From Symsagittifera roscoffensis (Eukaryota > Xenacoelomorpha > Acoela > Convolutidae), in contig NC_087062.1 in assembly GCF_963678635.1 (NCBI RefSeq), positions 3,807,556 through 3,871,555 on the forward strand: 64,000 bases of DNA, read 5' to 3'. Within the stretch, counting starts at the first letter, position 1. Every line of letters starts with the position of its first letter. Position numbers and translations under genes: made by a program. The notes beneath the pieces were generated by a model. The model ran no database searches, was not told where the DNA came from, and saw nothing but the letters and a program-made list of their open reading frames with translations. Positions 12,772 to 21,373 of this stretch are shown here, in pieces.

Positions 12772-13319
12772 CTGAAAAACAAGTAATTACTTTTATTGAT
12801 AATTCTATGACCATGTTAAAAATTAAGAAAACAAGTAACGTAGTGATCATTATAAAAAGTGAAAACTAAACATATTCAACGATAACTAACGATTTTTGAC
12901 ATAAGCCCTAATAATTAGCCCTCTGCGTTATTTTTAATTTTTGGAACGCACCTAAAGGTTACTCGTTGGGATATTTATGCACATGCCAATACCAGTAACT
13001 CTGTGTAGCTTTTGATTAAACCTTGTATTTGAACTGATTCCCTAAAAACTAACTTTATTTTAGTTTGGTTTGAGCCGGAACTTCCAATGGTTACCCCCTT
13101 GGTTTTCAGGTGAAGTTTCGAAATTTGCTGTGAAGAAACACTTTTTGTTCTAAGTAACTCAGTTTTTTGCTTGGCGAGCTTGCAAAGCGTAGTGTTTTTG
13201 TACGTACCTGTTTTTTTAACTCGATCTGCAAATAAAAATGTTCGCTCGACAAATTTTTTATTTTTTTTTGCTATAATCACAATCTGTAGCACAGAAAATT
13301 TTATAAAAATTGTTCTCTA

Positions 13320-13384
13320 CGTGTCCGTGGATGAGTGGTTATTACGTGAGACTCATCTCCAGGGTGCAGATCGAATCCGACACG
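13320..13384 (+). ncRNA. tRNA-like sequence, likely a SINE head or degenerate tRNA
   Basis: CGTGTC (13320-13325) can pair with GACACG (13379-13384). TGGATGAGTGG (13328-13338) matches the Pol III A box closely and GATCGAATCC (13369-13378) resembles a B box. The anticodon and T stems do not fold cleanly, so a functional tRNA is unlikely. A tRNA-derived SINE promoter fits better. It lies 59 bp outside the retroelement. Confidence 0.35.
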
Positions 13385-13442
13385 CAGCCAACTGTTGCAG
13401 GTTGTCTCTTATTAATTAAAGTAATTTCAATTTGGGTTTATC

Positions 13443-13446
13443 TGAT
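13443..13446. repeat. Target-site duplication TGAT, left
   Basis: TGAT directly precedes the left LTR, and the same TGAT follows the right LTR at 26065-26068. A 4-bp duplication is usual for Gypsy/errantivirus-type integrases. Confidence 0.85.
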
Positions 13447-13854
13447 TGAGTTAGGACCGAAGTGTAACTCATAGAGTAATTTCGGATAGGGTACACCGTC
13501 TGCTCGTCACGCTATCTTATTTTCGGCCGGATAGATTCGTGCAACTTCTTAGTCTAATACCGATCCTAATCTTACTCTTATACTATCTAGTCTCAGGTTG
13601 TTTAACTAGTCTCTGCTAGGCTCAATAGATCTAGGGTATACTGGTTTATTGCGGCTGCTGAAGTGCTCGGGAGAGTCCAACTAATTTCTAAGTTAAATTC
13701 AAATCTCTCTGGTGCTGAAATTACAAGTAACTTCAGCACTTACAAATAAGTGGGTTGTTAGTTAGATGGATCATGATTGGTTAATATTAAATACTTTACA
13801 TTGGTAAAACATTTAATTTATCCAATCATAAAATATAGTTTAGATCAGGTTCCA
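13447..13854 (-). repeat. 3' LTR (408 bp)
   Basis: On the minus strand it begins TGGAACC and ends CTAACTCA. It contains an ATTGG (13776-13780) facing a CCAAT (13822-13826) within a perfect 8-bp inverted pair, an AATAAA poly(A) signal at 13650-13645, and a 13-bp near-perfect hairpin at 13712-13739. By eye it is identical to the right LTR. Transcription starting here would run left toward the gene at 12.8 kb. Confidence 0.93.
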
Positions 13855-13861
13855 CCCATCC
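13855..13861 (-). promoter_or_regulatory. Candidate polypurine tract
   Basis: The minus strand reads GGATGGG immediately before the TGGAACC start of the 3' LTR. It is short and interrupted by a T, so it is a weak polypurine tract. The position is exactly where plus-strand DNA priming is expected. Confidence 0.5.
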
Positions 13862-15413
13862 GGGTTTTACAGAGTTTTTTAGAACAGTTCTTCTGTAATT
13901 CAAGGGTGGATGATGGACGTTGGTATTTGGCGAACATCATAATTTTCTTTCGCTTCTTCTTGTGACAACGACTGAGTCTCTGCAACAAAGTCAATTCTGA
14001 TTCCAGAATGGTTGGCTATGTCAGGTTTTTCTGTTCTGCGTGGAGAACTTCTTTTGTGTATGATCTAGTTTGGGAATGGCGTGGAGATTGTGCGTGGAGG
14101 GGATGCCTGGTTACTCGGATCTGTACGTATACTTGAACATCGAGGTGGTCATTGGTCTAGTTCAATGAAGTCCTTTTCTGCGAAGTCAAGTCGTACTCTA
14201 AATCCTTTGAGTTGTGATTGTGAGCGGCATATCGATTGTAGTTGGTCATTCTCTCTCGAGTGTAGTGAGGTCGTCTTGTCTTTTGATGTTCGTCCTTGGT
14301 GTTGTATTCTGATCTATATATTGCATCATGTGATTTTACATTTTATAAAACTTTTATTAGTTTAATATTTTTTTTATAATGATTTTAGTTAGTTGTTTTC
14401 ACAAAAGCTTTTTGTTTTAGTTCGGTTATTTTGAAGAGTTACTCACACTTGAGTAGCTCTTATTAAAAATAGAGGTGTGGTCACAAAGCGTGGATGTAGC
14501 ACGGTGGGTTAGGCCGGCTATAGAGCATGCTCAGGACGTCCTTCCTGGTGGGTTAGGCCAGGAGTGGGAGTATGATTTCATGCGGTTTTTGTGAGGGGTC
14601 CTGTTATGTGACAACGTTTTATGTTGGGTTTGTTGTGGTTTTTCTTATGTTTTGTTGGTTGTGTCCTTTTTTCAAAAGTCAAATTGTTTGTGGTATGGGT
14701 TTGTCTTTCGACTTTTTTGTGTTTTATTATTTCTTTCTTAGACTTTATAATAGTCTTCAAAAGAATAAATTATCCAGTTTTAAACTGGGTTAATCCGGTT
14801 TGGGTACCGTTGGTTTCCTTTTCTTAGTCATGCTGTTATTCTATGATTTGTGGTATTTAGTAAGCTGCGTTGGTTAGTTTTGTTTAGTATATGATTCCTT
14901 TCCAACCGGGTTAAAGGAAAGTTTGAAATATGTTATTATATGTTAGAGTTGTTGAGTGTGAAAACTTGAAACTGAAATTCATTATTTTAAACAATTCTTC
15001 GTGGGCGAGCTGTGCGAGTGTGGATAGAATTTTTGTGCGAATGAATGAAAATATCAAAAGGTTAGTACTGCAATTGCATTTTATTAATTTACTACATAGA
15101 ATTTAGAAATTTACTGCTAGTTATGGGGGAATGTTAAGATACAAATTTTCATCATATGTAGATTTACTGCTTTTGGGGAAAATTTTATAAATTAATTTAC
15201 TGCATTGGTATTATATTTATTTAATTGTTGGTGCAAAAGTTTAATAGGGTCTTAAACAGTTTTGAAGAAGTTTGCTATTTTTTATTTTTCTTTTGTGAAT
15301 TTTTCAGATGATCGAGGATGAAGGCTAAAAATCTAAAGAAAACATGAATAAAGAATGGTGAGTTTTTAATATTGTAATTAATTAGTAATATTTACTTAAT
15401 TCATACTTACCTG
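13862..15413 (-). other. 3' region of the retroelement, no supported gene
   Basis: About 1.55 kb separates the last ORF from the purine tract. The only sense-strand frame of note is a Lys/Thr-rich 60-codon frame near 14578-14760. Its low complexity makes it doubtful. The frames on the opposite strand reflect the G/T bias of that strand. A cluster of palindromes is listed separately. Confidence 0.5.
14503..14563 (-). promoter_or_regulatory. Cluster of palindromes with a 13-bp direct repeat
   Basis: GGTGGGTTAGGCC occurs at 14503-14515 and again at 14547-14559. Between and around these sit GCCGGC (14513-14518), GAGCATGCTC (14523-14532), GGACGTCC (14534-14541) and a stem TCCTGG/CCAGGA with a 9-nt loop (14543-14563). 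Such compact structure in a 3' untranslated region suggests an RNA element, for example export or packaging. That role is inference. Confidence 0.45.
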
Positions 15414-17213
15414 TTAGTCGTCGGGGAAAAAACCGTGGGGGAAGATGTCGTGAATTAGTTCTGAAGTTGTTAGTAGTTTAGCTAAGATGCGGATGATATT
15501 TTTAGTTTGAAGCAGTGGCCAAAGCAATTGAAGTGCCTTAATAGTGGTTAGTTCTTCAGTGCCTACTGCAAACTCATAAGGTGTGTTTTGGATTAAGTTA
15601 TATAATTTGTGGTTAAATTTAGTGTTGTGGATGAATTCTAAAATTGGGATTTCTATAGGTTGTAGGAACTCGTGCGGGATAAGGAAGGGTCGGGATTCTT
15701 CGGCGTTGAAGGTCTTGGTGATGGGGCAGAAAATGTACATTTGGGTTATGGGGTCATAATTACGAAGAATACCATGGAGGTTAGTGTCTTTAATACAATA
15801 TGTGAAATTTAGGAAAAATGGTGAAGTGTATTTGGAATTGATGAATTGGAAACGATGGTGTGGTTGTCTAGAGGGTGTGTGGAGGTCAAAGTGATTTTGG
15901 ATGAAACGATAGTAACTGTATGTATGTGTTTGTTTAGTGCGCAACATAATATCGTGTGAGCAGTGTAAATCTCTTTCGTGTGGTGCAAGGAAATGAAAGG
16001 TTAGTGAAAATATTTGGAAGCGTTCTTTAAAACTTTCGTATGCTTGTGTGTCTGTTAGTGCTTCTGAAATAATGTGATCAAACTTGCGGTCGAAGATGTT
16101 TAGTGTAAATATATATGGTGTCTTGATGAAAAATTTCTCGGTGATTTGTGGATTAGCGAAGCGATCGTCGTCTAAGAATTGATCTTGGTTAGCTCTAATG
16201 ATGTTGTGATCGTAGTATTCGAGTGTATATTCGTTAGCTCTAGGTGCAGTGTGTGTTTTTAGTGATTTTTTATATCCAACGTAAGTAAATTGTCTAGCGG
16301 TTAGTGGTGTAGTGAGTTGATATAGCATGTCCTTGTTTCGTTCTATATCGATGGAAGTGCTGGATAAAGGTAAGCAAAGAGGGTTAGTGAAATGATAGTA
16401 TGAGGTCCAAGAGAGAGTGGGCATTAAAACGTATTCATCTACAAAGTTGCGTGTTTCGTTAGCGTCGTGAGGGGTGTTTAAAGTGTATTGTGGAAACGAG
16501 GGTAAGGTGATAGCTAAAAATTCTTTAGTGTTAGTATGCTGGGGGTGGTTGATGTATTCACGGGCTGTTCCTGGTTTTGCTGGGAAGGGATGGTTGGGGA
16601 ATTTTCTTTTAAAAGTGCGGTAAGCTCTATTAGTGTTTAGTGAAGATATAGTGGATGTGGATGATGGTGTTAATGATTCAGTATAATTTGAAGAGGGTGT
16701 AGGGGGATTGGATGAAATTGTAATGGAGGAGATTTGGTTTATGGTCGGGGTGTTAAGGTGGTAGGGTTGCTGTTGGAGGGTAATAAAATTATCTAGCTCT
16801 GGGGAGATTCGGGGGGTGTCGGGAGAATGAGATGATTGGTCAGATTGGTATGAGGAGTAGGTTGGGGTAACTTGGGAAGCATAAGAGGGTGTCGGAGTGA
16901 TTGGGTCAGGGTTATTGGACAATATGGGTTGAAAAGGAGGTTGAGAAAAATTAGAAGGGTTATGAAAATTATTGGATGGGGATGGTTCTGAGTCGGCAAA
17001 TTCATCGGGGGTTTCAATATTCGGGTTATTTAGCTGTGAGATGGAGTATAAAACTGAAATATGTGAGTTAGTGTCGGAATTCATGCCTGATGTTACATTG
17101 CTAGATGGAAAATCGGGTGGCGGAAAAGCAAAAAGTGGTATGATTGGGATTGGAGAGGTAAGATTGGTTGGATGGGAATTTGATCGGTGTAGTGATCCAA
17201 GTTGGCGGCTCAT
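15414..17213 (-). CDS. Retroelement ORF, 599 aa, unknown function
   Basis: This is the last ORF of the element. Its ATG overlaps the envelope stop as ATGA (17210-17213), suggesting reinitiation or coupled translation. Residues 1-200 or so are low-complexity, rich in Ser, Thr, Pro and Asn, and probably disordered. From about residue 205 (TFKRKFPNHPFPAKPG) to the end (HDIFPHGFFPDD) the composition is that of a folded protein, with scattered His, Tyr and Phe and few Cys. I see no signal peptide, transmembrane segment, zinc knuckle or protease/RT motif. It is uninterrupted, consistent with recent activity. A Gag-like structural role in an odd position or a regulatory role are both possible. I cannot assign a family. 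Confidence 0.8.
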   Translation of the reverse strand: MSRQLGSLHRSNSHPTNLTSPIPIIPLFAFPPPDFPSSNVTSGMNSDTNSHISVLYSISQLNNPNIETPDEFADSEPSPSNNFHNPSNFSQPPFQPILSNNPDPITPTPSYASQVTPTYSSYQSDQSSHSPDTPRISPELDNFITLQQQPYHLNTPTINQISSITISSNPPTPSSNYTESLTPSSTSTISSLNTNRAYRTFKRKFPNHPFPAKPGTAREYINHPQHTNTKEFLAITLPSFPQYTLNTPHDANETRNFVDEYVLMPTLSWTSYYHFTNPLCLPLSSTSIDIERNKDMLYQLTTPLTARQFTYVGYKKSLKTHTAPRANEYTLEYYDHNIIRANQDQFLDDDRFANPQITEKFFIKTPYIFTLNIFDRKFDHIISEALTDTQAYESFKERFQIFSLTFHFLAPHERDLHCSHDIMLRTKQTHTYSYYRFIQNHFDLHTPSRQPHHRFQFINSKYTSPFFLNFTYCIKDTNLHGILRNYDPITQMYIFCPITKTFNAEESRPFLIPHEFLQPIEIPILEFIHNTKFNHKLYNLIQNTPYEFAVGTEELTTIKALQLLWPLLQTKNIIRILAKLLTTSELIHDIFPHGFFPDD

Positions 17214-19828
17214 CGTGGGCTAAAAAAATTATTATTTTGAGACTGAAAAGCGGTGGTATGGGGTTGTTCAATAATTTGTTCATAAGTATTATCATCTTGT
17301 GACTGGTGTGTCATTATATGTTGGACGGGGCTTTGTGATGTATTGAGTCGAAAATTTGGATTATGTGTGATTGCTAAATTTCGAAAATTTCGTGGGACTA
17401 GGGATAGTGGATGGTTATTTGGTAGGGGTGGTAATTGTGGTGCCGTTGGCTGTGTGTCGACATTGTTATGTTCTTCGTCGTATGTATTTTGTCGTGTTGT
17501 TATTTTTGTGTTATATTCTTTTATTTGTGCGTCTAAAAGAATTTTGTTTATAGATGTAGAAAAGATTCCAAAAAATCCTGCAAATAGTATGCGTGCTACA
17601 CTTGCTTGTCTGTTTACTTGTGTGTGTATAGCACATGTGTTGTAGATTCCTTTTAAAAGTGAGAAAAGAAATCCAATAAAGTTAAACATTGCGTATAAAA
17701 TAGTCAATTTTTCTAAAATGTAGTAGGGCCATCCTAGAAAATCTAGGATCTCATTTTTGAGTGTAACAAAGCTAAAAATGTTAATTGGTGATATATCTTG
17801 GGGACGGTATTTTTCGCCGTTTAGATATATATAATCTTTAATGTCTTTAAAATATCCGCTATAGTCTTGGGTGTAGATATCGGCAAATCCTGCGGTTTCT
17901 GCAAGTTTGCGTAAATTTTGGTCTATTGATTGTCTTTGTATAGTGTCCATTTGTGTTAATAATTCTTGGAATTGTTGTGTTCTAATGTGATGTTGAATAT
18001 CTGATTTTGAATAGATTCCTATTGATTGTAAGTCTATATTTGGGTTTCGAGCAATAGCGCGAATGCTTTCTGGTGAAAATTTTTTGAGTGATTGCATTAA
18101 TGTGGGATATGGAGTGAGAAGATAATATTTATTTTCATCAGGGTTTAGTTGTACTACATTGTGGCTATTTTCTGATCCACATGGGACTGCGGTATCCCAG
18201 AAATAGGTTCTTCGTGAAAGTGTATCCACGAAATGTACTTTATTCTTATAAAAGATAGGGATTCTTTTATAACATCGTTTATCTTCAAAAACGTATAGTG
18301 GTGATACTTTTTTAGTACAAGTATAAAACCATAAGATGTTTCCTTCATAGTCTAAAAAATTTGATCTATTTCCAGATAATAAGTATCCTGCATAGGGTAT
18401 TTTTAATACTGCTAGTGCAAGTGATTGTAATATTTGTGTTCGTTCTAATTCGCATAGGTGGTGTAGTGTTTCTAATTCGGAGAGTGACATTTCTTGAAAA
18501 ATGCGGCTAATTGTATAGTCTAGTTTCATATCCAAATGAATATCATAGTGGATATTACCGAAATATGTAGTATTCATTAGTGATAATTCTTGTAAGCGTG
18601 TGCTTCTGGTGTCATAAGGTTTTAGATGTCCACCAGGTTGTCCGTTGCTTTTTTCAAAATTAACTGGTATATAGGATGTTCCTTCGTTTAGAGGATGACC
18701 TGTGGCATATGGGTCGATTTTTACTTTTCCAGTGGTCATGTCGAATCCTTTTTCGTATTCAACTAATATTTCAGAGTATTGTGTTCTGTGAAGTGGATTC
18801 CTGTATTTACATGCAAGTTCTGTTTCTTGATATATTTGAAAACGTGTCAATTTATTTTCTATATTGTCTATGTTTCGAAAATTAGAACTTAGTTTTCGTG
18901 ATGGATGGACTTGTTCATATGGAATTGATTGTATAAAATATTTTTCGTGAAATTTTATCATACGAGCGTGTATTTTTGCTACTTGAAATGTTGTACATGT
19001 ATCTTCGGGGAACCAAACAATTGTTGCTTGTGTTCTCGTTGTAGGGTCGCAATATCCTTGATCATTTTTACAAGGTAGTCGGATTCCTTGATAGATCATT
19101 GTATTATCAGATAAATCTCGTGTGAGTTGTATTTTTTCGAGTTGTATTTTCCAATCGAAAAACATTATTTCTTGGTATCCTTTATTTTTCGTGTCTGCTT
19201 TGCAGTTTGATGGGTTATTTATACCAATGTGTGGTATCCAATGTTTATCATGTAGGTCATAGGTTAATCGTCCGTGTGCGCCGTTATACGGGTATTTTTC
19301 GTCTAGTTTTATATGTCCTTGGTGTCTTTCAAGTTGTGATTGATGTACAGAGTCTGAAAAAACTTGAAAATTAACTAATTTTCTTTGGGAGTTTTTATTT
19401 TGTGTGATGTTTAGTCTAAGTAATTCATTTTTACAATCGTCGGGATTGAGATGTAAAAGACGTTCTATATTACTTTGATAGAATGATTCATGGTCAAGTC
19501 GGTTTTTGTTTCCGTTCGAGACTTGTGAACAATGTACTTTCTTTTCGGAAAATGTCGCTGTGAATTTATAACCTGTAACTGTTGTTGCTCGGGCTTTTGA
19601 ATAGAGTGTTGCTATTACATCTGTGGTTTCTATAGCTTGTGGTTCTGTTTCACATTGTGATACTTGATTTATTGCATATTTATGGAGTGTTTTTTGTTCA
19701 TTTTCTTCGCAATCGTAATGTGTTACTAATAAATCTTGTGGTCCTGTACGAGGGGAAGGGTTTATGTTTTGATTTGAGGTTACTAGAAAAGGGAGTTGGA
19801 GAAAAATTAATAATTTTAGAATATACAT
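17210..19828 (-). CDS. env: Envelope-like glycoprotein, 872 aa
   Basis: A type I membrane glycoprotein is predicted. Residues 1-18 form a signal peptide (MYILKLLIFLQLPFLVTS) and a long Cys-containing ectodomain follows. There is a hydrophobic segment at about 707-726 (core AMFNFIGFLFSLL), another at about 744-760, and a 110-residue tail. Within the ectodomain, a YDC motif near the N terminus and a block around KRCYKRIPIFY...FVDTLSRRT...AVPC resemble the class III (gB-like) envelope family known from arthropod and nematode retroelements and chuvirus-type glycoproteins. That family call is inference from motif spacing. No clear furin site is visible. The tail carries PTAP (794-797) and YEQI. 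The preceding ORF overlaps its start by 13 nt. It is intact, with no stops. Confidence 0.8.
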   Translation of the reverse strand: MYILKLLIFLQLPFLVTSNQNINPSPRTGPQDLLVTHYDCEENEQKTLHKYAINQVSQCETEPQAIETTDVIATLYSKARATTVTGYKFTATFSEKKVHCSQVSNGNKNRLDHESFYQSNIERLLHLNPDDCKNELLRLNITQNKNSQRKLVNFQVFSDSVHQSQLERHQGHIKLDEKYPYNGAHGRLTYDLHDKHWIPHIGINNPSNCKADTKNKGYQEIMFFDWKIQLEKIQLTRDLSDNTMIYQGIRLPCKNDQGYCDPTTRTQATIVWFPEDTCTTFQVAKIHARMIKFHEKYFIQSIPYEQVHPSRKLSSNFRNIDNIENKLTRFQIYQETELACKYRNPLHRTQYSEILVEYEKGFDMTTGKVKIDPYATGHPLNEGTSYIPVNFEKSNGQPGGHLKPYDTRSTRLQELSLMNTTYFGNIHYDIHLDMKLDYTISRIFQEMSLSELETLHHLCELERTQILQSLALAVLKIPYAGYLLSGNRSNFLDYEGNILWFYTCTKKVSPLYVFEDKRCYKRIPIFYKNKVHFVDTLSRRTYFWDTAVPCGSENSHNVVQLNPDENKYYLLTPYPTLMQSLKKFSPESIRAIARNPNIDLQSIGIYSKSDIQHHIRTQQFQELLTQMDTIQRQSIDQNLRKLAETAGFADIYTQDYSGYFKDIKDYIYLNGEKYRPQDISPINIFSFVTLKNEILDFLGWPYYILEKLTILYAMFNFIGFLFSLLKGIYNTCAIHTQVNRQASVARILFAGFFGIFSTSINKILLDAQIKEYNTKITTRQNTYDEEHNNVDTQPTAPQLPPLPNNHPLSLVPRNFRNLAITHNPNFRLNTSQSPVQHIMTHQSQDDNTYEQIIEQPHTTAFQSQNNNFFSPR

Positions 19829-20952
19829 GTGTATGATAATCCTGAGTATGGGTTATAAAATGTAATGTAACCAATTGTGTTTTTGGTGTATCTGTCGTAT
19901 TTATATATTACTTCAGTAGTTATAAACGGTGGTGGTAGTGATTGAGCTGTTATGTTAGGTGGATTTAATGGGTAGGGATGTTGTTTAATATTGTTTAATT
20001 TAACTGTGATTTCAAACTTTAATTGTAAACTGTTTTGTTGGAGTATTTGAATATTGTGATCACGGATATCGTTGTGAATATCTTGGCGATATTGTAATCT
20101 ATTAAGTGCCCAGTTATGAAGGCGGTTACTTTCTTGATGTTGTCCAAATAATGGTGGAGGTGCTGTGAATGTATTCCAATCTAGTCTTAAAGGAATATTT
20201 ATTGATGATTGTTCTCGATATCTGGCGTCGAGATTATTTGGAAAATTTACGTTAAAGGGTAGTGGTGAAAATTGGCTTATTGATGGTGTTGATGGTAGTG
20301 ATAATGTTTCTGGTAGTGATGAGGATGTTGTTGTATCCGTAGAAATATCTATGGGGTCATTGACTAAATTTGGTTCACCTTGTGTAAATGAATGTGTAGT
20401 CCAATATGGCAGTCGTGATGTTAGGTTTGGGGGGTTAAAAGGATTTTCTCGTGCTTGTTCAGATGTTGGTGATGAACCTAAGTAGTCTGAAGGTAGACTT
20501 GAAGTGCTTCGTTGTGAAAAAAGTGTAGGAGTTTCTGGTGTGATACCAGTGGTGTTTTCTGGAGTGGTTTGTGATGGGGATTGAGGTATATCAAAATGAA
20601 CTCGGGGAGTTTGAAAATTTCTATTTCGTCGAGGATGTATAATTTGTCTATTTATTTCTGTTGTGTTTTGGTTTTGACTAAGGTTTCGTATTCTACTTAG
20701 TTCTTGTGGTAGTGTTGGGTAAAGATTGTATGTTGGTTCACTTAGGGATGCTTGTCGTTGAACTGGTTCTAGTGGTTCAGATAAACGAGCGTGCCGTTCT
20801 TCAAAAGTGTATGGATTGTCTTGAAAAGAAATTCGTGTAGATGTTTGAGGATTTTGAGTAGTTGAAGGTGGTGTTGGATTATCTTGGGATGATGTCGGTG
20901 AAGACTGATTCTGTGACTGTTGGGTAGCAATTTTTGATGGATTTTTGAATTT
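19816..20952 (-). CDS. Retroelement open frame of 378 residues with no ATG
   Basis: On the minus strand, a frame opens after a TAA at 20955-20953 and stays open for 379 codons to a TAA at 19818-19816, overlapping the env start by 13 nt. It has no in-frame ATG, GTG or TTG, so it is easily missed. A frame this long is very unlikely by chance at this base composition. Roughly the first 230 residues are rich in Ser, Thr, Pro, Gln and Asn. The C-terminal part (LHNWALNRLQYRQDIHNDIRD onward) looks folded and ends in SGLSYTCIF. Expression would need splicing to an upstream ATG, a non-AUG start, or coupling to the 62-aa protein that stops just upstream. Minus-strand CAACAG and AATCAG near 20890-20910 are possible acceptors, without a good pyrimidine tract. 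The family is not recognised. Confidence 0.7.
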   Translation of the reverse strand, partial: KFKNPSKIATQQSQNQSSPTSSQDNPTPPSTTQNPQTSTRISFQDNPYTFEERHARLSEPLEPVQRQASLSEPTYNLYPTLPQELSRIRNLSQNQNTTEINRQIIHPRRNRNFQTPRVHFDIPQSPSQTTPENTTGITPETPTLFSQRSTSSLPSDYLGSSPTSEQARENPFNPPNLTSRLPYWTTHSFTQGEPNLVNDPIDISTDTTTSSSLPETLSLPSTPSISQFSPLPFNVNFPNNLDARYREQSSINIPLRLDWNTFTAPPPLFGQHQESNRLHNWALNRLQYRQDIHNDIRDHNIQILQQNSLQLKFEITVKLNNIKQHPYPLNPPNITAQSLPPPFITTEVIYKYDRYTKNTIGYITFYNPYSGLSYTCIF

Positions 20953-20957
20953 TTACT

Positions 20958-21146
20958 TTAGTGGGAAGGTTTATGTTTATTATAATATTCTTCCATAAAA
21001 ATAATTAGAAAAATTGTTGCTAGGGCAAATGTGATGATTGCTTTCTTTATACATTTACATATGGTCAAAATGAGGGATGATAAAAATGTTATGAAAATTA
21101 CAAACAATAAAAAAATATCAGTTCTACTGAAAATTGTTCGTATCAT
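20958..21146 (-). CDS. Small membrane protein, 62 aa, viroporin-like layout
   Basis: The 62-residue product has two hydrophobic segments (about 11-29, IFLLFVIFITFLSSLILTI, and about 36-51), joined by a short basic linker with two Cys (CKCIKK) and followed by a polar tail. Its ATG overlaps the stop of the preceding hydrophobic ORF as ATGA. The two-helix hairpin with a basic linker is the layout of many viral ion-channel proteins, but no family match can be claimed from this sequence alone. It could also serve as a leader ORF controlling reinitiation on the next frame. Confidence 0.5.
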   Translation of the reverse strand: MIRTIFSRTDIFLLFVIFITFLSSLILTICKCIKKAIITFALATIFLIIFMEEYYNKHKPSH

Positions 21147-21373
21147 TTAGACAAGTTGTTAAAATCGTACCTGTGGATATATTCAAGGGTTTTGGAAAGT
21201 TGGAGGAATAGTTCGAGTATAGTGTAGAAAATTAAAAAAATGTTACAAAAAATGATTAGGATTATTAGAAAATATTCAAGTATATCAAAAAGAAATATTA
21301 TAAAGGCTTCAAGTATTGAAAAAAAATGTTTAAAATTTATAAGTATTTGAGCAACTGTTTGAGAGAAGAGCAT
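21143..21373 (-). CDS. Small hydrophobic protein, 76 aa
   Basis: An ATG frame of 76 residues carries a nearly continuous hydrophobic stretch from about residue 17 to 58 (for example FLIILIIFCNIFLIFY), enough for two membrane passes, with a polar C terminus (HRYDFNNLSK). It ends in TGA, overlapping the next ATG. AT-rich DNA readily produces Phe/Ile/Leu-rich frames, so chance is a concern. The precise ATGA junction and the position in a row of ORFs are what support it. Confidence 0.45.
   Translation of the reverse strand: MLFSQTVAQILINFKHFFSILEAFIIFLFDILEYFLIILIIFCNIFLIFYTILELFLQLSKTLEYIHRYDFNNLSK

Noticed and set aside
13171..13419. 82-codon plus-strand frame next to the LTR
   Set aside because: It overlaps the tRNA-like sequence, has mixed low-complexity content, and shows no splice or domain support.
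14081..14365. 94-codon plus-strand frame inside the retroelement
   Set aside because: Antisense to the element. Its openness reflects the G/T-rich bias of that strand, and no domain is seen.
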